A stretch of DNA of 8,388 bases, taken from Acidobacteriota bacterium (GTDB taxonomy: Bacteria; Acidobacteriota; Vicinamibacteria; Vicinamibacterales; CAVVIG01). The notes under the pieces were generated by a model. The model was given only the letters and a program-made list of their open reading frames with translations, was not told where the DNA came from and searched no databases. Positions within the stretch are counted from its first letter, which is position 1; the number at the start of each line of letters is the position of its first letter. Below are positions 5,208 through 8,388 of this stretch, piece by piece. The DNA lies in the NCBI GenBank assembly GCA_003222455.1, contig QHWF01000235.1, forward strand, positions 1 to 8,388. Direction: 5' to 3'. The position numbers and the translations under genes are program-made.

Positions 5208-5831
5208 ATGCTGCCGACTGCGTTGGATGTGGAACGGCTGGCGATCCGCAGTGTGATCGACAACTGGGTGCTGTGGCGCGACTCGGGCGACTGGGATCGC
5301 TTCGCCACCGTCTGGCACGACGACGGCTGGATGACCGCGACGTGGTTTCAGGGCCCGGCACGCGACTTCATCGTGGCGAGCCGCGAGGCGTTCGATCGCG
5401 GCGTGAACATCCTGCATACGCTGGGCGGCTGGACGTGCGACCTCGCCGGCAGCCGCGCGATCTCGCAGACGAGGATGGCCATTCATCAGCGCGCGCCGCT
5501 CGACGGCGTGCCGGTCGACGTGACCTGCATCGGCCGCTTCTACGATTTCTTCGAGAAGCGCGCCGGCCGGTGGGCCATCGTGCGGCGGCAGCCGATTTAC
5601 GAGAAAGATCGCCTCGACGTGGTCGACCCGTCGGCGCGGATCGCGCTCGATCGGACGCTGCTGGATCGATTTCCCGAGGGATACCGGCATCTCGCGTACC
5701 TGCAGACGAAAAACGGCTTCGCCGTCAAAGGCGATCTCCCGGGATTGCGCGGCGCGGTGGTGGAGAGGTTATACGCAGAAGGACGCGCCTGGCTGATGGG
5801 AGCGGCATCGCCCGGGAAGCACTCGGATTGA
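5208..5831 (+). CDS. SnoaL/NTF2-like superfamily protein, 207 aa
   Basis: The N-terminal 140 residues match the cone-shaped NTF2-like fold used by SnoaL-type cyclases, dehydratases and isomerases. A helical start (LDVERLAIRSVIDNWVLWRD, 6-25) is followed by GDWDRFATVWHDDGWM (27-42), which holds the W36-H37-D38 cluster. Next come H70 in NILHTLGG, a strand with TCDL (76-79), R89/H93 and a closing strand pair GRFYDFFEKRAGRWAIVRRQ (109-128). His and Asp residues in the pocket resemble the catalytic dyads of this superfamily, but the reaction is unknown. The C-terminal 65 residues (HLAYLQTKNG, 161-170, and onward) are an extension beyond the minimal domain that I recall from SnoaL_4-like proteins. 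No signal peptide is seen, so it is cytoplasmic. Start ATG 5208 lacks a clear ribosome binding site. It is probably in an operon with the FAH-family gene. Its 3' end overlaps a short minus-strand ORF. Confidence 0.85.
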   Translation: MLPTALDVERLAIRSVIDNWVLWRDSGDWDRFATVWHDDGWMTATWFQGPARDFIVASREAFDRGVNILHTLGGWTCDLAGSRAISQTRMAIHQRAPLDGVPVDVTCIGRFYDFFEKRAGRWAIVRRQPIYEKDRLDVVDPSARIALDRTLLDRFPEGYRHLAYLQTKNGFAVKGDLPGLRGAVVERLYAEGRAWLMGAASPGKHSD

Positions 5832-5948
5832 ACCGATGACCGCTTTTTCCGCCGCCGCCTTGTCGCCCGTCTGCGCGATAGCGCTCCGGGCTGCAGCTGC
5901 TGTCCAGAGCATAGCCACTACGAGCAGGGCGACGAACAACCTCGCCAT
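5769..5948 (-). pseudogene. 59-codon signal-peptide ORF, probable stump of a truncated exported protein gene
   Basis: ATG 5948 is preceded by AGAGGTG (5954-5960, five-base spacing), which overlaps the stop codon of the hydrolase fragment (5958-5960). It thus has the signals of a coupled downstream gene. The first 25 residues form a good signal peptide (MARLFVALLVVAMLWTAAAA, then RSAIA). About 15 residues of acceptable mature sequence follow (QTGDKAAAEKAVIGS). The remaining 19 residues are Arg/Cys/His-rich and run antisense over the end of the SnoaL-like gene before TAA at 5769-5771. I read it as a gene whose body was lost by a deletion bringing it against the converging gene. The beginning AAAEKAVI resembles the first helix of exported SnoaL-like proteins, but that is weak. 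It could instead be a genuine small exported protein. Confidence 0.5.
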
Positions 5949-5957
5949 CTTGCACCT

Positions 5958-6326
5958 CTATGATTTCGAAGGCAGCTTCTGCTCGATCCACGCGCGGATG
6001 ACGTCGAACACCTGTCGACGGTTGTTCTCCATCATCATGAAATGACCGTTGCCGAGAATGCCGCGATCTTTCAACTGCAGATCGTCGGCGTCACACCCCG
6101 CCTGCTTCAGGGAGGCGACGAGCGCAGGCCCTTGCGTCCGGCCCGACTGCTCCGCCGTCACGTACACGATCGGAATGCCCTGCAGATTCTTCGCATCAGG
6201 CGGAGCACCGCCGCCTTCGACGCAGACAATCGCCTTCACCATGTTCGGCCGCTCATTCGCGACGATCCAGCCGAACGGCCCGCCTGCCGAATGCGTCTGC
6301 AGGATCGCCGGTCCGATCTTGTCCAC
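5958..6326 (-). pseudogene. Frameshifted C-terminal part of the second alpha/beta-hydrolase unit
   Basis: This stretch is in the +1 frame relative to the long hydrolase ORF and carries the rest of its second unit. It begins VDKIGPAILQTHSAGGPFGW with the nucleophile Ser in THSAGG, and continues with CVEGGGAP (the candidate acid), NLQGIPIVYVTAEQS, and GILGNGHFMMMENNRRQV with the candidate catalytic His. Each block has a counterpart in the first unit. It is shortened twice. The segment before DKIGP is missing a WRQRGAMLL-like stretch at the frame change. The roughly 50 residues between GGGAP and NLQGIP seen in unit 1 are reduced to three. GTG at 6326 could in principle start translation but has no ribosome binding site. 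The open frame extends to 6575 on the minus strand, but that part is antisense-like nonsense relative to the family. Confidence 0.7.
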
Positions 6327-8107
6327 GCCTGATCCTGCGGCGCCGCGTTCTGGCTCGCCATGAATCGATCGATGAGCGGATCGCCGATCTCGCCGGTCCC
6401 GGGCCACTGACGATGTGGGCCGAGCGTGGCGCGCTTGAAGTCGGCGACGGCGGCCGCGTAGGTCGGCTGCGGACCGATGGGTCCGAGCGCATCGGGATGA
6501 TACGGGGCGCGGCCCTGACCGGGACGGTCGACGAGGTACACGCGATAGCCCTCCTGCACGTAATAGTGCGCCCACCCGGCGAGACCGTCGCCCGAACCCA
6601 TGTAATGCAACATCTGGCCGGTGCCGCCGTGAACGAGCACGACGGGATACTGGTGGCGCACGTGCGCAGGAACGAGGTACTGCACGTACATCTGGCCGCT
6701 GATAATCGTGCCGTACGGCATCGGCTTGTGTTCGGTGCCTACCCAGAAGTAGCCCTGGTCCGCGAGGTTCATCGCAGTCGATTCAGTCTTCCTGGCGACG
6801 TTCGGCGTGCGAGGAGCGCGGCCTGCTGGAGCCGGCACATTCTTCTGAATCCAGTCGATGATCGGCTGGAGCACCTGCCGGTTGTTCTTCTCGACCATCA
6901 TCATGTGGCCGTTGCCGTGGATGCCGTGGTCCACCAGTCGCAGCTCCTCCGCCTTGCAGCCGGCCTGCCTCAGGAAGTCGATGGCGCCGGGGTTGCCCGG
7001 CGAAGCGAACGACGCTTCCGCCGTGACGATGACCATCGGGATCCCTTGCAGGTTCTTGAGTTTTCTCGCCGGCTCCTCCTGCAGGCGATAGGGCTGGACG
7101 CCCGGCTCACTGGACGTCACGTCCCGCGTCTTGATCTCGGAAGGCGCCGCCACCGGCGGATCGTACGCGACCGGAATCGTCGACAGGCCCCAGATGTTCT
7201 GGCCGCCGAACGGCGCGCCACCACCTTCGATGCAGACAATGCCTTTCACCAGATTCGGCCGCGCCTCGGCGACCAGCCAACCGAAGGGCCCGCCGGCCGA
7301 ATGCGTCATGATGATCGCGGGACCGATCTTGTCGAGCAGCATCGCACCGCGCTGACGCCACACCATGTGCGCGGTTTCGGCTCCCGTCGAGAGGCCGCCG
7401 TCAACAGGCGGTGGCGTCAACGCGCCACTTGGGGTACCCAACGCCCCGCTGGGGCCGCCGCGCCCGCCCGGGGTCCCGCCCGCAGGTCCCGGTCCGCCGG
7501 CCGTCGCGTAGCTCCCACCCTGACACGCAACCAACTGATCGAGTTCCGGCGCTCCCACTTCACCGGTTCCGGGCCACTGGTTGTGCAGCTTCCGATAAGG
7601 CCCCGTGGCAGGCCGCGCCGCAGTCGGCGGCGTGAACTGTCCCGAGATGGCCTCGAGCACCGCGGCCTGGGGCGGGAACGGGCCGTCGAGATCCGGATGG
7701 AACGGCGACCGGCCGTGACCCGGCCGATCGACGACGTAGACACGGAAGCCGGCCTGCAGCAGGCAGGTAAGCCAGCCCGGGCGACCGTCAGGAGTTCCCA
7801 TCCAGTCGGTGCCCTGGCCGCCGCCGCCGTGTACCAGCACCATCGCGTACGGATGGCGCGCTTGCGCGGGGATCCAGTACTCGACGTACATCTGCTTGCC
7901 GTTGACCACCGTGCCGCGCGCCAGGTGCGCCTGCTCGACCCCGACCCAGAAGTAGCTCCATTCGGCGAGATCGAGCGCCCGGTCGGCGGCGTCGCGGTCC
8001 TGCACGCCGACCTCGTCTGCGGCGTTCGAACCGGCTGCGCGCAGCAGCATCGGGGCTGCACAACCGAAGACGGTCGTCCGGCGAAGGAATTCGCGCCGCG
8101 TCTCCAA
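6236..8107 (-). CDS. Tat-exported tandem alpha/beta hydrolase fusion, second unit frameshifted
   Basis: Start TTG 8107 is set by AAGGAGGAG at 8112-8120. Residues 3-9 (TRREFLR) form a twin-arginine motif followed by a hydrophobic stretch to about residue 29, predicting folded export. Unit 1 (about 48-426) is a complete esterase-like hydrolase: LVHGGGGQGTDWMG (91-104, oxyanion loop), VVDRPGHGRSPFHPD (125-139), QWPGTGEVG (177-185), THSAGG with nucleophile S270, CIEGGG with E294, and HGIHGNGHMMM with H401. A Gly/Pro-rich insert occupies about 203-234. After a Pro/Arg linker (427-445), unit 2 repeats the plan: YFWVGTEH (453-460), LVHGGTGQ (491-498), LVDRPGQGR (525-533) and QWPGTGEIGDP (567-577). 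It then loses frame at W595 (6323-6325) and ends in 28 unrelated residues. The encoded product should retain an active unit 1. Substrate is unknown; small-ester hydrolysis in the periplasm is likely. An assembly error could also produce the frame change. Confidence 0.85.
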   Translation of the reverse strand: METRREFLRRTTVFGCAAPMLLRAAGSNAADEVGVQDRDAADRALDLAEWSYFWVGVEQAHLARGTVVNGKQMYVEYWIPAQARHPYAMVLVHGGGGQGTDWMGTPDGRPGWLTCLLQAGFRVYVVDRPGHGRSPFHPDLDGPFPPQAAVLEAISGQFTPPTAARPATGPYRKLHNQWPGTGEVGAPELDQLVACQGGSYATAGGPGPAGGTPGGRGGPSGALGTPSGALTPPPVDGGLSTGAETAHMVWRQRGAMLLDKIGPAIIMTHSAGGPFGWLVAEARPNLVKGIVCIEGGGAPFGGQNIWGLSTIPVAYDPPVAAPSEIKTRDVTSSEPGVQPYRLQEEPARKLKNLQGIPMVIVTAEASFASPGNPGAIDFLRQAGCKAEELRLVDHGIHGNGHMMMVEKNNRQVLQPIIDWIQKNVPAPAGRAPRTPNVARKTESTAMNLADQGYFWVGTEHKPMPYGTIISGQMYVQYLVPAHVRHQYPVVLVHGGTGQMLHYMGSGDGLAGWAHYYVQEGYRVYLVDRPGQGRAPYHPDALGPIGPQPTYAAAVADFKRATLGPHRQWPGTGEIGDPLIDRFMASQNAAPQDQAWTRSDRRSCRRIRQAGRSAGSSRMSGRTW

Positions 8108-8111
8108 GACA

Positions 8112-8120
8112 CTCCTCCTT
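8112..8120 (-). promoter_or_regulatory. Shine-Dalgarno that decides a TTG start for the hydrolase
   Basis: The minus strand reads AAGGAGGAG, with the AAGGAGG core six bases before TTG 8107-8105. The only nearby GTG (8112-8110) is in another frame, and no in-frame ATG lies close by. The twin-arginine motif begins two codons after the TTG, which supports the choice. Confidence 0.8.
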
Positions 8121-8218
8121 CAACGACTCGCAGTCGATGGGCCGCGATGGGCGCGGCAGTCTAACATAGAATGTCGAGCGCTAGAGAGGAGCGTGTTCGA
8201 CTAATTGAAGCCGCATGG

Positions 8219-8334
8219 AACGCAAAGGCCCAATCTTCGCTCGCCAGCGATTCGGCGAGCTTCGGCGTGGCAAGTGCGAAGGCCGCGAAGAAATATACCG
8301 TCTTACCTTTGCGTCCTTTGCGACCTCTGCGTTC
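8219..8334. repeat. Intergenic CCTTTGCG-type repeat tract with inverted arms (tract C)
   Basis: CCTTTGCGT, CCTTTGCGA and CCTCTGCGT form a 9-bp array at 8306-8332. GCGAAGGCCGCGAAG (8276-8290) can pair with 8307-8321 around a 16-base loop: 12 Watson-Crick pairs, two G-T wobbles and one mismatch. The upstream AACGCAAAGG (8219-8228) matches the outer arm (reverse complement of 8324-8333) in 9 of 10 positions. A separate 7-bp stem, GCTCGCC (8239-8245) with GGCGAGC (8254-8260), lies inside. The tract occupies most of the 8108-8369 gap, which otherwise shows no gene. Confidence 0.75.
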
Positions 8335-8369
8335 GATCGTGACTCTCTAAGAGGGAACGGAGAGTGCGC

Positions 8370-8388
8370 ATGCCGACCACGATCAACC
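8370..8388 (+). CDS. Possible start of a plus-strand gene, cut by the window edge
   Basis: ATG 8370 is preceded by GGAG (8359-8362) with a seven-base spacer and opens MPTTIN before the window ends. Only six codons are visible, so no product can be named. Chance occurrence is possible. Confidence 0.3.

Noticed and set aside
3947..5308. 453-aa minus-strand open frame opposite the FAH-family gene
   Set aside because: Composition is a GC-rich shadow (Arg, Asp, His, Pro). Its Pro-Asp repeats are just the reverse translation of the G-rich 18-bp repeat, and the plus strand encodes a recognisable enzyme.
6318..6330. Programmed ribosomal frameshift at the hydrolase frame change
   Set aside because: No slippery homopolymer or heptamer is present at TGGACAAG, and family sequence is missing at the junction, which fits a deletion or assembly error better.
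6413..8164. 583-aa plus-strand open frame opposite the hydrolase
   Set aside because: It is low-complexity Arg/His-rich sequence with no domain. The minus strand has full hydrolase motifs, a Tat signal and a strong ribosome binding site.

Overview
The window is GC-rich with dense coding in both orientations. It carries conserved families of unknown function (DUF6152-like, DUF6644-like), a Tat-exported alpha/beta hydrolase, and intergenic tracts built from 8-9 bp CTTCGTG / CTCCGTT / CCTTTGCG units. Together these suggest a soil or sediment bacterium of the Acidobacteriota, perhaps class Vicinamibacteria. That placement rests on gene content and style, not on a marker gene, and is an inference.

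Layout. (1) 76-450 (+) encodes a small secreted DUF6152-like protein. (2) 495-4137 (-) is a six-gene co-directional run. From its promoter at about 4155-4182 it reads: a secreted 321-aa protein; a related secreted 264-aa protein overlapping it by ATGA; a c-556-like cytochrome lipoprotein; and two tandem paralogous four-helix membrane proteins of DUF6644 type. It converges on the DUF6152 gene. Intergenic repeat tracts interrupt the run at 2205-2380 and 1640-1746. (3) 4238-5831 (+), divergent from the run, encodes a fumarylacetoacetate-hydrolase-family enzyme and a SnoaL/NTF2-like protein. Between them lies a G-rich 18-bp tandem repeat that also supplies the first gene's stop codon. (4) 5769-8107 (-) encodes an exported protein made of two fused alpha/beta-hydrolase units. 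The second unit is broken by a frameshift and shortened. A 59-codon signal-peptide ORF follows that looks like the stump of a lost gene. (5) 8108-8388 holds a third repeat hairpin and the possible start of a plus-strand gene at the edge.

Functional reading. The left half looks like an envelope module: a His-His N-terminal periplasmic protein, two membrane proteins, a c-type cytochrome lipoprotein and two exported beta-rich proteins. It could be a redox or metal-linked system, but no substrate can be assigned. The right half resembles small-molecule catabolism: secreted esterase-like hydrolases, a FAH-family hydrolase or decarboxylase and a SnoaL-like enzyme. Whether the halves cooperate is unknown; the shared divergent intergenic region 4138-4237 is the only direct link.

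Most noteworthy are the three related hairpin-forming repeat tracts, the G-rich tandem repeat at the FAH stop codon, the decaying fused hydrolase, and the uncharacterised envelope module. No RNA genes, CRISPR array, transposase or integrase were seen.
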